Assembly (NCBI RefSeq): GCF_014356525.2
Contig: NC_052510.1
Coordinates: forward strand, 54,486,503-54,550,502
Direction of reading: 5' to 3'
DNA from: Nilaparvata lugens
Taxonomy: Eukaryota > Arthropoda > Insecta > Hemiptera > Delphacidae
Length of the DNA: 64,000 nt
The notes under the pieces were generated by a model. The model did no database searches and was not told the origin of the DNA. It saw nothing but the letters and a program-made list of their open reading frames with translations. Positions 34,373 through 45,758 of the stretch are shown in pieces. The translations under genes and the position numbers were made by a program. The number at the start of each line of letters is the position of its first letter. Position 1 is the first letter of the stretch.

Positions 34373-35510
34373 AATACACATCAAACATAGACTTTTCTTC
34401 AAGGACAGTAAGAAATTTCCATTCAAGCGCATTTCCTTTACAAACGAACAGCACAAGGACATGCTTTCTTATTGGAGAACGCACAACAAAATAATGCTAT
34501 TGAGAAATTCGCGCTTATTGATTTGAACGCAACACAAACTTGCAACATGATCAGTGAACCTTCAGTTTTTCATTCAACAGTGAAATGTCTTTAAAATTCC
34601 CAACCACACCAATACAATTTGATTCGCATCCAAAAATTCAATCACATCACACTCTTAGTTGAATTATTGATGTAATACTAGTGGTTATTTGTAGGCTGCT
34701 ACTTGCATTATTTTGTACTTAGAATGACATGAAAGAACGATAATATACGATAATATTATCTACGATACCGTAATATACCTTTCTCCTTTTCGGTCAAGGT
34801 TACTGTCCTTTTTTCGTCATGCCAGAAGAGATCATGTTTGGCAGAGGATAGTAAATTGGCGTCTAAATGTAGTATACATTCCAAAAACTGTTTTGCTAGT
34901 GAACGTAGGCCTACATAACACCTTGAAAAATAAATGGTAAGAAGTAATTGCAGTTCAAAAAAACTTGAATTGGTTTGGACGTTTCGTAATTGAAGTCAAG
35001 TTACATTCGCCACTGATGAGAATACAAAACAAACTTGTCCTTTTCGTGGAAAATCATTATTGGGTAAAATGTAGTTCAGAAATATCGCATTTATTTTGTT
35101 AGTCATAGTTACATATTTTTGGAGAATACAAAACAAAGTTGTCCTTTTCGTGAAAATCATTATTGAGTTGTTCAGAATTTCATTTTTGATCATCTAATAT
35201 TTTTGGTTTCTTTTATAGCTTAAAAATATATCAACAACGAAAATTACAAAGAATAAAGGGTCGTCAACTTCTTGTTCTTCTTTCCAGATAAGGCTAAACT
35301 GAAACACCTGTTCCAGTTTCAAAGGATATACTACTTAAGTTATCATCTTTTTAGAGGTCTGCCAATATCCCATCCCTTCTACCATAAGGTCTATATTTCA
35401 TGACAGATTTTGGAATTCTAGTATCTGGCATTCGTTCAAAATGTTTTTTCCAGTTCAATCAGTTTATTTCAATATGTGCAGCTTATGATGATATTTCCAA
35501 CTCATTTCTA
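34373..35510. other. Noncoding DNA with a short local duplication
   Basis: A piece containing AATACAAAACAAACTTGTCC and CGTGAAAATCATTATTG occurs twice at about 35020-35060 and 35122-35165. No gene is recognised. Confidence 0.45.
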
Positions 35511-35707
35511 AAGGTGCGTACAGACTATCGCTCTGCTCCGCAATCGAACGTCACTCGAGCAGAGCGATTGATGATCGACCGGGGAGCAAGAGTGGAACGC
35601 GAGAAGAGCTAACATCTCCCGTAGCACGTTCATGATCGGAGCGAGTGCGAAGCAAGGGCGGAGAAATTGCGGAGCGTGTTGGAGGCGCGTATATCTGTAC
35701 GCACCTT
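35511..35707. mobile_element. MITE with AAGGTGCGTACAGA ends and a GC-rich core
   Basis: Same outer ends as the MITE at 30764-30932, but the ~150-bp interior is different and GC-rich (CGAGCAGAGCG, GATCGGAGCGAGTG). It seems to be a variant subfamily or an element that captured other DNA. Confidence 0.6.
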
Positions 35708-36046
35708 AACATCATCATTGCGGAATCTGTCTAACTTAGTGCAATATTCAACACTTCAAAGGATCTCTGCTGCTTGAGCTCTGCTTAATGTACGTATTTT
35801 TTTGCTCACCCAAGTTTCTGCTCCATATAATAATGTTGGCACCGCCAACTGTGTGAATTGAAATCTAGCAGGAGCGAATCATGGAGAAAAGTTTCATGAA
35901 GCTTAATAATCTTGTTAATGAATTATCTATCGATATCATCAAAGATTTTGAATTATAGTACAGTGACAGTAAATAAATTTTATATTACACACCTACAGAC
36001 TGTCCTACAGTTTGATATTTTAGTGGAAATTGAATTCTGGTGAGCT

Positions 36047-36290
36047 GGCGAGGCTCAGTGGTCTGGAGCACCATAAGTTCTTATTCTTTCATCGATTCAA
36101 TGATACACAACTATTTTTAAAAATAATTTGGTGGAGGATCAACAGGCACAGACCAAAACTGTTCCTCCTCCGAAATTTTGTTCATTAAAATAGTCCAGAA
36201 AATAGGTTGTTCCTTCCACTTTATAAAATTTCAAAGCTCAGTCTGGTATAGTTCCACAGTCATAGGTTTGAATCCTTTTTCGTCTGACAT
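36047..36290 (+). mobile_element. Possible tRNA-derived SINE remnant
   Basis: GGCTCAGTGG and, further on, AGCTCAGTCTGG resemble a pol III A box. GGTTTGAATCC at about 36265-36275 resembles a B box. An antisense copy of the GAACAGTTTTGG-type LINE tail lies between them at about 36125-36205. The spacing from the second A-like box to the B-like box is close to that of a tRNA, but the cloverleaf does not close, so it is not a tRNA gene. Confidence 0.3.
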
Positions 36291-36413
36291 AACGTACCTC
36301 ACCACGGTAACCACGATCAAGTCTTAAGATTTAAAAGAAGTTTGAATCCTTTTTCGTCTGACATAACGTACCTCACCACGGTAACCACGATCAAGTCTTA
36401 AGATTTAAAAGAA
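36266..36413. repeat. Perfect 74-bp tandem duplication
   Basis: 36266-36339 is repeated exactly as 36340-36413. Identity suggests a very recent duplication or an assembly stutter. Confidence 0.9.
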
Positions 36414-36763
36414 ACATAAAATCTGAATTCGTTACGAAGTGAACTGAACATGCTTTTCAAAAGTGATATAAAGATCCAGATTTTTCGGAATGTTAGCAGA
36501 GACGAATAATGCATGATAAACTCTATTTTTTCACTATGAAATTCAAATGTTTTGACTGAAAATTGGACCTGAATTCAAGTGTATGGAATATAACCTACAT
36601 TTTGGACTATTTCTAGTGTTTAAATCAAAATTCGGGGGAGAAACAGTTTTGGGCTGTGCCTGTTGGTTCTTTCCCAATTATTTTAATGAATTTTGTTCTG
36701 TGTATGAATAAATAAATAAATTGGTCAGTGGAATAAATCAATGAGATGAAACTAGAAACTGAC

Positions 36764-37289
36764 CTGTTGGATAGTAGATCTTCTGCTGGTATTGGTCGAA
36801 GGTGATGGATGAATGTCTGCGGGGGGGAATCTGCTGCTTCGGCAATTTGGCAACCGGCTGATGGTTGTGCAAATTATGCTGACGTGAACACTTTTTGGTT
36901 TTGGGCGGTTGTGGCGCCCTGACGGAATTTCCCGGAACCCGCTCATAATCGACGAGACACTGATTGGAGAAATGCTCTTCCTCGATTCCCGCCAACTCGT
37001 AGCCGTGATTTTGTTCGGGCACCATCACACTTTGCCGTCGGTTCATCCGACTCCCCGGATTGTCGGCATGGAAGTAGGCGTCCGGACTAACGTAGTAGAA
37101 GTCGGATTTGGCCGACAGAGAAACAATGGGCTCCTCTATTTCGCTGTAGCGTCTGCGCAGATAGGCGTAGTTTTCCAGATCCCAAGGGTCCAGGTAGCTT
37201 CTGTCCGCCCCAAACACACCACTGCCATCTGAATATGAAACGGGCGAAGAGGTCGATGTCGTAGAATACAGTCGAGATACAGGTGGCAT
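36764..37289 (-). CDS. First coding exon of an unidentified host gene
   Basis: The ATG at 37289 opens a 175-codon exon (plus one base) that ends at a good donor, CCAACAG|GTCAGT, with the GT at 36763-36762. The open frame runs on to 36738 only as intron read-through. The protein start is Ser/Thr-rich and is followed by LDPWDLENYAYLRRRYSEIEE, a Tyr-rich stretch, then a Pro/Lys/His-rich basic segment (APQPPKTKK, PPRRHSS). No signal peptide or membrane segment is visible, so the region is probably cytosolic and partly disordered. GC is clearly higher than in the flanks, as expected for a real exon. Later exons were not found to the left, so they are far away or too short to see. I do not recognise the family. 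Confidence 0.72.
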
Positions 37290-38499
37290 TGTTTCAGTGA
37301 GATTTTGTCACTCCATTGATTGAAATTAAAATTTATCATTCAATTTATCAATCTGAATGAAATTGGTTGCATACTGATTGCAACAGCACAGTGAAGTTCT
37401 GTAGGTGACTGACTACTCTTGTATAATGTCAAAAATTGTATGAAGATTCTTTGACAATCTGAAAAATGAAAAAGCAATACAACTTCAGTGTAATATAATA
37501 TATTTGAATAGAGCATCATTTTTTCTTTCTACTTGAATTTTAATTCATTTGATTCATCTATAAAATTACACTACAAGTAGGTGTGAAAAATCCAACTTTC
37601 TTTTCATTTGTATGTGAAAAATATACTCTACATTTCCAGAATATTTCTCAATTGTGTATATAAATTTATTGTACTTTCAATACCTTAAATAGAAATTATT
37701 ATTACTCTCTCAACAACATTGGAAAAACAATTTATATATATGAGAAAAGATAATTAATTATTAAAGAAGTGTACAGTATACTCATCTATTCTTCAACAAA
37801 CATGATAGAATTATGTTTGAATAAATAGAATAATGTTCTATCAACATTAGTATATTTTTCACAAACGAAACTGAGGTATGAATACGGATACTACTGGTAT
37901 CCTAGCCTAATATCAACCATAATTATTATTATTAAGCTTCTTATCAATATTATTGTTATTCCACTGAATTCTTCATCATATCCAATAATATAACTTGAAA
38001 ATTTGGTTACATGAGATATCCTATAAAGAAAATTTTAGATAATTAATTTATGCACAGTGGTCCATCTAAGTGGAAGCCCATTTCATTTCGATCCCTTTTC
38101 ATTTGTTTCAACTAAAATGATATCATATCCTAACACCAAATCCAGTCATGATTAGCTTATAAACTTTTCACTAGTATAAACTATAAAAAAGGAATTCTCC
38201 TTTTTTTGGAAATAGTGCATTACAGTCACAGATAATGAGATTGGATAAAATTATTTTACGTGATTAAATCTCTCGGAAAAGTGATACAAATTTGATAACA
38301 AGTCACGTGGTTTTCCAAAGAGATTGATAAAAATCGCACGACACTAACCTGAAGAGAGTTAACGCAGGACTGGAAGAGAAAGAGTACCGAGCTGCTGGAT
38401 TGGACTGTATCAACTATTGAAAGGAAGCTCCTGTCAAATGGTTTTTGGGCTGCTCATCTGGATAGGAAGCTCCTTTCCTATATTAAAAAGATATCCTAT
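37290..38499. other. AT-rich noncoding DNA upstream of the exon
   Basis: It probably holds the 5' UTR, an upstream intron or a promoter for the minus-strand exon at 36764-37289, but I see no clear TATA box or splice acceptor to decide. No repeat family is recognised. Confidence 0.4.
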
Positions 38500-38805
38500 T
38501 CCTATACTATTCCTAATACTATTAATCCAGCAATTTCTGTTTATATGCTTAGATGTTCAGATGCTTATATGTTTGTATTTCACCGGATCTCGAAAACGGC
38601 TCTAACGATTCTCACAAAATTTGGAACATAGTAGATTTATGATACCGGTATATAAAAATTCGATTGCACTAGGTTTCATCCCTAGGAAAACTCGCTGAAC
38701 GACATTAAAAGGATAATTCATCCTTGGAAAAACAGAGCTGAGACTTTCGTCGTCTGTGGATAATAAAAAAGTGAGTGAGCGAGCGCGTCTGTGGAAAATC
38801 AAAAT
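38500..38805 (+). repeat. Dispersed repeat family S, further copy
   Basis: Shares CGGATCTCGAAAACGGCTC, CACTAGGTTTCATCC and AAAACTCGCTGAACGAC with the copies at 3063, 14004 and 16876. Confidence 0.6.
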
Positions 38806-39379
38806 ATATAAATGAAACCAGCAGCTACCTTCTATAATATATAAATGAATCAGGTCACCCTGACAAAGTTGAAAGTAAATTTTTATCTATATTTTCACTA
38901 CACACTTTGCGTCCACACCAATCTGTGCATGTAGTTTGTACCAGATTTAGTACATACAACATAGCTGTCAAATTACAGCAACTTTGACTGGACTGAGCTG
39001 GATATCATTGGAAAATAATGTGTATCTAAGTAAGCTAAACTGAAAAATTTAATCATTTTGAATGAATTTCAGTTTTTCAATCATCTGCGATTTGGAACAT
39101 AACCATAGCTAGAGTCTAGACTCATATTTATTCCAAACTAGCTTACCAGACGAACTTCGTACCGCCAAAAAGTCAATGTATCTCATGTCACACTTGACTT
39201 TATTTGGTAAATCATGAAATTTATCTGACAATCAATATTCTCATTTACATCTCAATACGGAGCATAGCATTTATTATTCCGGAAACATATTCTTCTCAAT
39301 CAATTGGTAGTAATATCTATCAGTAAAGTGTCGCATTAAAAAAAAGTCAGTCAAAATATTGAAACTCAAAATTGAAGTA

Positions 39380-39515
39380 ATAAAATTGAAACTCACAAGC
39401 CAAATTGCACAAACTGAACTGAGCGTGTGAACAGAAGAATTTTATTTCGCTCGTTTGCACAAATTTGGCTTGCGCAAGCCAGTTTGCGCAGATGGCTTGA
39501 GCGTGTAAACCCAGC
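39380..39515. repeat. Short imperfect inverted repeat
   Basis: CAAATTGCACAAACTGAACTGAGCGTGTGAAC and, later on the same strand, the complement-like GCGCAAGCCAGTTTGCGC and GCGTGTAAACCCAGC form an imperfect ~130-bp fold. It is probably a hairpin MITE. Its ends are not defined. Confidence 0.35.
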
Positions 39516-39522
39516 TTAAAAG

Positions 39523-39800
39523 TTGCATTTTTCATCTTTTTGCTTCCACGCTTACATCTTGCGAACAATTCTTTCAACCAACATGACTAACCATTCACAA
39601 ATAAAGCTTGACAATAATTTCTCTACAATTTTTGTTCAGTGGAGTTTTGTGGTATTTCCAACAGTTTTCGAGATATTCGCTCTTGAAGGTGTGAAGTTGT
39701 TCGAAAAACGTTTTAATCCAATTTTTTGCTCTTTCAGGGCTTATTGTTGCTACAATGCATTTTAAAAATAAATGCTTATCGTAGGTTATGCTATTGCTAT
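39523..39800 (+). repeat. Repeat shared with the core of the foldback element at 49888-51225
   Basis: Aligns over ~280 bp with about 50425-50705 (shared AACCATTCA, AATAAAGCTTGA, GAGATATTC and CTCTTGAAGGTGT). The arms of the foldback element are absent here, so the two loci share only an internal module. Confidence 0.6.
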
Positions 39801-40142
39801 TTTTAGCTTTGTCTGAACAAACACTGCTTTAGGGCAGTGTGATGACTAGTTCCATAAATATTTCTCCTTTTCTAGCAGAATCTCAAAATCTACACACTAA
39901 ATCTCACAGAAGGTTGCTTGAGTGAAGCTTCCATGATCAAATAATGACTTTCCTTCGACTGTTCCTAAAGCATCCACAGTAAAATAGACCTAAAGCCAAA
40001 TTGAGTATCATTCATTATAAATACAGTATGCGAAACCTCTCGAAATGCTAAAATAGCTGCATGTACATAATTGTTCACAGTATTCGGAACAACAATTGTT
40101 CCATTTATTTGGAACATTTTTTTCCTCTATAAGCTGCATTAT

Positions 40143-40303
40143 AGGTGCGTATAGATATAAGCGCCGCGAACATGAGCGATTCACTTTTAATCAGCTGATT
40201 ATATCTGTATTTTTACAGAAACGGTAAGATACAGGATATAAAACGCTTGGCATCAGCTGATTAAAAGTGAATTGCTCGCGGCGCGTAAATCTTTACGCAC
40301 CTT
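40143..40303. mobile_element. MITE with AGGTGCGT ends, relative of 30764-30932
   Basis: 161 bp. Outer ends AGGTGCGTATAGATATAAG and its complement, and the same inner sequence (TTTTTACAGAAACGGTA, CTTGGCATCAGCTGATT) as the other copy, but more diverged. Confidence 0.7.
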
Positions 40304-40445
40304 ATAAAATACAAATATTTTTGGAATCTCATGGTGGCGGCGGGAAAAAAAAGCATAAAAATACCGTGATTTAAATACTTCATAAAATGTCATATACAAT
40401 TGAGTCACACAAATATTTTGAAATTAGATTATTAGAAGGTCAATC

Positions 40446-40762
40446 CAAATTCAAATTTCAAATTTCATTTATTGCCCAAGAAACATTATATAGAATATTG
40501 TACAGGCACTGTCAATATACATAAAAATCATACAAGTTAACACTAAACATAGAAATGTATCACATCATTCTATGCTGTCCAACCTAATGCTAAAATATTG
40601 TTCTAAACTATAAAAACATTTCTTCAATAGGAACTTTTTAATTTTTTGTTTGTATTTCTTCTCTGGTAGTTCTCTTATATCTAATGGTAGGTGGTTATAA
40701 AATCTGATTGCCCAGGCCTTAAAACTAGTATGACTAGATCTATAATTTATAGTGAAATTCAT
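40446..40762 (-). pseudogene. 3' end of a non-LTR retrotransposon (RT C-terminal tail)
   Basis: The minus-strand frame (65 residues, stop at 40565) contains FKAWAIRFYNHLPLDIREL and FLLKKCFYSLEQYF, the conserved LINE C-terminal tail. A 3' UTR follows and ends in a TTTGAAATTTGAAATT-type tail at about 40450. The copy is 5'-truncated. Confidence 0.7.
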
Positions 40763-40979
40763 TTCAGATGTTTAATCAATTCCGTTTGTAATGATAGCAT
40801 TGGTATATAAAAATATATAGTCCAATAAGCATTTTAGACTTTAATCAGCACTTGATCACGGTTAAATATTTCATAAATAATGTTATATCCTATTGAACCA
40901 CAAAAATGATTATTTCGAAATTAGATTATTAGAAGGCCAAACCAATCAATTTGACGAGGAAATACAATAGAATTGATAT

Positions 40980-41458
40980 ATATAATTACTAGTGAGTATT
41001 CAAGTGCTCATGTTAAACTTAAGAAGTTTCCTCTCTACAAGCACTGACTCGACTGATTCTAATTCTAATCGACAAATTCGCTTCCACCTATGACTATCCA
41101 TCACTGTAATTGGCTGATCTCCCTCCATTTCTCTGTGCCGCATATTCCTCATCCAAGTAAGAAGTAATTTTGTACGGAGTATAATCGTAGTAAGAAGTAA
41201 TTTTGTACGGAGTATAATCGCATATGCAACCATGCGCCGGTACTCACAAGCAAACCCCCTTCCTTAATCCTACACATTTCAATTCAATTCAATTTATTAA
41301 AACACACAAAACAAGACAAAACAAAATGGCAAAGAATTACAAAACAAATAAAATGCTAAAAATATACAAAAACCATGGGCTTTGTGGTATTTTACATGAT
41401 CATTCAATTTTGATTTTCATATTCTTACGACTTTTCATCCGGAAGTCGATTTTACTGT
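40980..41458. other. Noncoding DNA with 33-bp duplication and antisense LINE tail
   Basis: TAAGAAGTAATTTTGTACGG and its continuation are tandemly duplicated at about 41157-41222. An antisense retroposon tail (ATTCAATTCAATTCAATTTA) begins at about 41279. No gene is recognised. Confidence 0.5.
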
Positions 41459-41949
41459 AATGAGGTCCACATTATATTCAACATTTGATTAATTTGCATC
41501 TCATATTTATTTTTGGACGAAAATTGAGCTTGAACATTATCAAAATTTGGGAATGGAATAGGTTTGGGCCAAGCCTGTTGTTCCTACCCAATCATATTAT
41601 TTTATATGATTTGTAATATTGTATCCACGAATAAATAAATAAATAATTATTGGTGTTGCTGTCATGTCTGTCTCTTCTAGCTCCGCAGCGTTGACAGATT
41701 ATTTCTGGACCATGTAGAAAAATATTTAATTACAAAAATAATTAATAAAAATGATAACATCATTGAAAAATATATTTTCTTGACAAATAAAATATAATTT
41801 AATATTAATAAGAATGGAGATCAACTAATATTATATCAGATATGACCTACTGAGAAAGCTATCTAATATAAAGGCAGTGATAACGCAGAGAATAGGTAAC
41901 ACTGTTGATCTATCTTTTCCAATCATATTGCAACCTGGACCTCACTATT
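41459..41949. mobile_element. Diverged GAGGTCCACG-family MITE interrupted by a LINE tail
   Basis: Begins TAATGAGGTCCACATTATA and ends ACCTGGACCTCACTATTA. A retroposon tail of the GGGCCAAGCCTGTTG family with GAATAAATAAATAAATAA is inserted at about 41520-41645. Confidence 0.55.
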
Positions 41950-42397
41950 AAGAATCAAATATATCGGACAGTTATTGAACCTATCTTGCTGTATGGAAGT
42001 GAAAGCTGGCCAATGAAATCATCTCATGAAAACAAGATAAGGACAGTAGAAATGAAGTGCCACAGAAAAACTGTTGGAAAGACTAGAAGGGATATAGAGT
42101 AAGGAATACAAGAATAAGGGAAGAAGTGGGCATGAGAGATGTCAGTGAAATGATAGAAATGAGGCAGTTGGGCTGGTATGGACATGTACAGCGAATAGGG
42201 GATAGTTGAAAAACAAAACAGTATTTTAATTGTGAGAGTGCAAGGAAGGAGAGCAGTGGGACGTCCAAGGTATTCATATGAGGATTGGATTGAGGAGATA
42301 GGACGGAGAAGAGAAAAGACTGTTCCAGAGATGAAGAGAATGGCGATGGATAGGGAATCATGGAGGAAATGGACTGAGGCTACCCCAACGCTCTAAA
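41947..42397 (+). pseudogene. Decayed C-terminus of a non-LTR reverse transcriptase
   Basis: Reads in pieces through several stops and shifts: RTVIEPILLYGSESW (the conserved 'Y/VLxYGSExW' region after the RT fingers), then MRQLGWYGHVQRIGD and GRRAVGRPRYSYEDWIEEI. This motif order is typical of RTE/R1/jockey-type LINE C-termini. It starts inside the right end of the preceding MITE, and another GACCTCACTATA follows at 42430, so it is nested in MITE sequence. Confidence 0.7.
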
Positions 42398-42841
42398 AGC
42401 ATACTGGCGAGAGACAAAGAAGAAGAAAAAGACCTCACTATAAAACCAGGTAAGTACAAAGTGAAAAGGCCTACACATCAGTCACTTTTTGTAAAGGAAT
42501 AAGAAATTACTCTAATAATAAATAACAAATACAGTATTTATTACACTTTTTCAATTACAGACTCTCTCTTAGTAATTTTTAGTACAAAAATTCTTAGTAA
42601 TATGGTATGATCTGAAAATTTTGCAATGGACTTCAAAAATTATTTAAAATTGATAATAATATTGTAAAAAGACTGAATAAAATTCTTATTACTTTCACAA
42701 AAAATATGAATCTGGAAATTTCTTAAAATAAATATAGTATATTACGAAGTAAACACAATACAAGTACATTTATGTGAAAGAGAACAAATAAACACTGTAT
42801 GCGAAACATTCTCTGTTTTTGTGTCAAGTGAATCAATCTTG

Positions 42842-43628
42842 AAAAATCTGGTGTGGCGCACTCACACAACTTTCCTTGCCGTTATGAAAATTGATCACCT
42901 GACGCTAGTGTTCCCGCGCATCTCAAGTCTACTATTCAAATATTTGAGCCAGCTGGTGACAGGCCAATAACGCTGGAGACACACATGAGGTCTGCTATCT
43001 CTTCATAGTGAATGATTTAATAGAATCAACAATAATAATTTGCAATTGAATAATCCCATTTTCTCGAATTTAAAGCTTATTTTCAATTTTAGGTGAAAAT
43101 GTTACTGAACATTAATTGTAGAGATTTTCATGTTCAATCTACTCCACTTGATTTTTTTTGTTTCAATTGTATCTGAAGCCTGATAATTGGGAATCTATCT
43201 GCATTGATGGGGCGGAGCTCCTGAAATTTTTACAGATATGAAACTTGTGGCAGTTGATAGAGCTTATCGATGGCTATTTTAGGTATGAATTAGATCAAAA
43301 TCGTTGGAGCCGTTTCTGAGAAAATCACGAAAAACCCTGTTATTGACAACATTTTCGCCGCCATCTTGAATTGCATTTGATCGAAATTGTTCGTGTCGGA
43401 TCCTTATAGTGAAAGGACCTTAAGTTCCAAATTTCAAGTCATTCCGTTAATTGGGAGATGAGATATCGTGTACACAGACGCGCACACACACACACACAGA
43501 CCAATACCCAAAAACCAGTTTTTTGGGCTCAGGGGACCTTGAAACGTATAGAAATTTAGAAATTGGGGTACCTTTTTTTTCGGAAAGCAATACTTTCCTT
43601 ACCAATGGTAATAGGGCAAGGAAAGTAA
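42842..43628 (+). mobile_element. CA-containing non-autonomous element (family C), copy 3
   Basis: Complete copy with only a short CA tract (about 43481-43498). Both ends match the other copies (AAAAATCTGGTGTGG ... AAGGAAAGTAA), including the 3' hairpin. The plus and minus frames over it are chance. Confidence 0.7.
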
Positions 43629-45230
43629 AAATGGAGCTTAAAATGCAAATATCAACCAAAACAAAATGACAGACCAAATAAAAATCAGACATGAAATTTA
43701 TGTTTTTGAAACTTAGGCTATGACTATATCATAATAAGATATGACTTATATCATAAGTCTATTCACCATGTATAAAGGCACATAAGTCTTTTCACATTGT
43801 TAAAGGCACTTCTTCTCAAACTTATACTAAGTACGAAATAGCTCATTTTCAGTTATGCTTTCCAATAGACTAAAAATACGATGTTCTAATAGCAAGAATT
43901 CATAAAGTCATACCTTTCTTATTTGAATATTTCCATATTTATCAAATCTCAATAAGTTGATAGACATACTTTTCTTGTTGGACAGATTTCACCAAAGGCA
44001 ATTATCACAAAAATCCTACCGTACTATAATCACAAAAGTAATAAAAAAACACAAATTTCCTAGCAGTATTCAATGAGGTTTTTACTATATTGAGACAGAG
44101 AGCTTTATGAAATAATATGATAGCTTATTGAACACATTTTTGGTGAATTTTGCATTCAACACAAAAATGGCCAACACATTGTTATTTACAGCAAGCAAAA
44201 TATACTAGCCATCTTTAGTGTACCATTCAGGAATGAGCTCACCGTTTCACATTCAGGTTTCGTTTTTCACGAATAAATTACATTTATTAATAAAATGGTA
44301 TTTATCTTGGTAATTATTTTAATATACATATCAAACCAAAAATATTATTGATTATGAAATTTGATTGTAACATGTCGGCCTACCAAGTGTTGAGAACTAA
44401 ACATCGCTGCTCTTTTTTGCGTGGCCCCAGATCCCAGAATACTTCTCCCAGAAAAAACTTTTCATGTTTCTAACTCAAAACTAGTTTTGGACTTGGTGAG
44501 TTTTGCCAAAATTAGCACGAAATATAAAATTAACACTAGAAAGTTACGGCATATAAATATAAACATATATATAGTATAAACATGACTATTCTTAGTTTAC
44601 TAGCAACATGATAAATTAAAAAATCAATCATATTTTTGTCTTATGGCATGAGATAATCATAGTGTAAAGTATGCATAAGCAAATATATTGCATATGGATA
44701 GACAAATGTACCAAATATATAAAACATTAAATTGAAAGTAATGTCCCAATTGTGGAGCGCATAATAATTTTGAATCAATTATTGATTCAATTTTTGTTAA
44801 AATAGTGAAGCAAGATTTTATTGTTCTATAATCAATATATCTAATCAATAGGCCTACAGCAAATTATAACCAAAAACCAATTGACTCTCACATATTTACA
44901 TCTTGAAGATTTGCTTCATTAGAAGGAAACTGAGTTATACATTCATGAGCAATATTCAAATAATTGGAGTTAAACTTGGCATCATTATGAAAATTAAATA
45001 ATAATTATGTGGAACCACAACTGACTCAAGCTATTGAATAAAATTTTCATATGAATATTTTCATAAGTGATTATGAGACACATTTGACCGATCTGATTTT
45101 TTCAGATTTAATTATGTCTAATGAAGTATTATTATTACTGTTATTACTATATAGACATATCATAATTATTACTATTATTATTAATATTTAATACACTTGT
45201 TTTATTTATTTATACATTGATACATAGGTT
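43629..45230. other. AT-rich noncoding DNA
   Basis: No gene found. An antisense LINE tail (TTATTTATTTATACATTGATAC then AACAACAGGC and CCCAAAACTGTTCC) starts at about 45200 and runs to ~45400. Confidence 0.45.
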
Positions 45231-45758
45231 ACAATATAATACTCAACTATGAATGATTGGGGATGGAACAACAGGCTTGAAGCCCAAAACTGTTCCTTTC
45301 CCAAATTTGGATAGAAATTGTCCAAAAATAGGTTATGTTTACACTTCACAAGTTTTGTCCAATTTTAAGTACAAAATATTTATATTTATAGTATTTTTAT
45401 TTACTTTCCTATGTGGGAAATATATGTATAGAAGCAAATATAAAACAAATACATTTTCTAAGATAGTATAAATACAACCAACTGAATTTTCAAGTAGTAA
45501 TTCCATTTACAATATCATGAGAATTGATGTTTGGAATTTTTGTACTATACTTATAAATGTATCACACACGTATAAATACATATTAGCAAACACACTAAAA
45601 ATAATCTTTTGACATATATTTGATTACTAAAATAATAAGTTATAGTACTAAGTATATAATATAGGCCTAGTTATTGTATAGAAAAATAACACGAAATTCA
45701 TTCATAACAGTTATGAGTAGATTTGATAAACATTTTTACGCCAAATACGCCATCTTTC

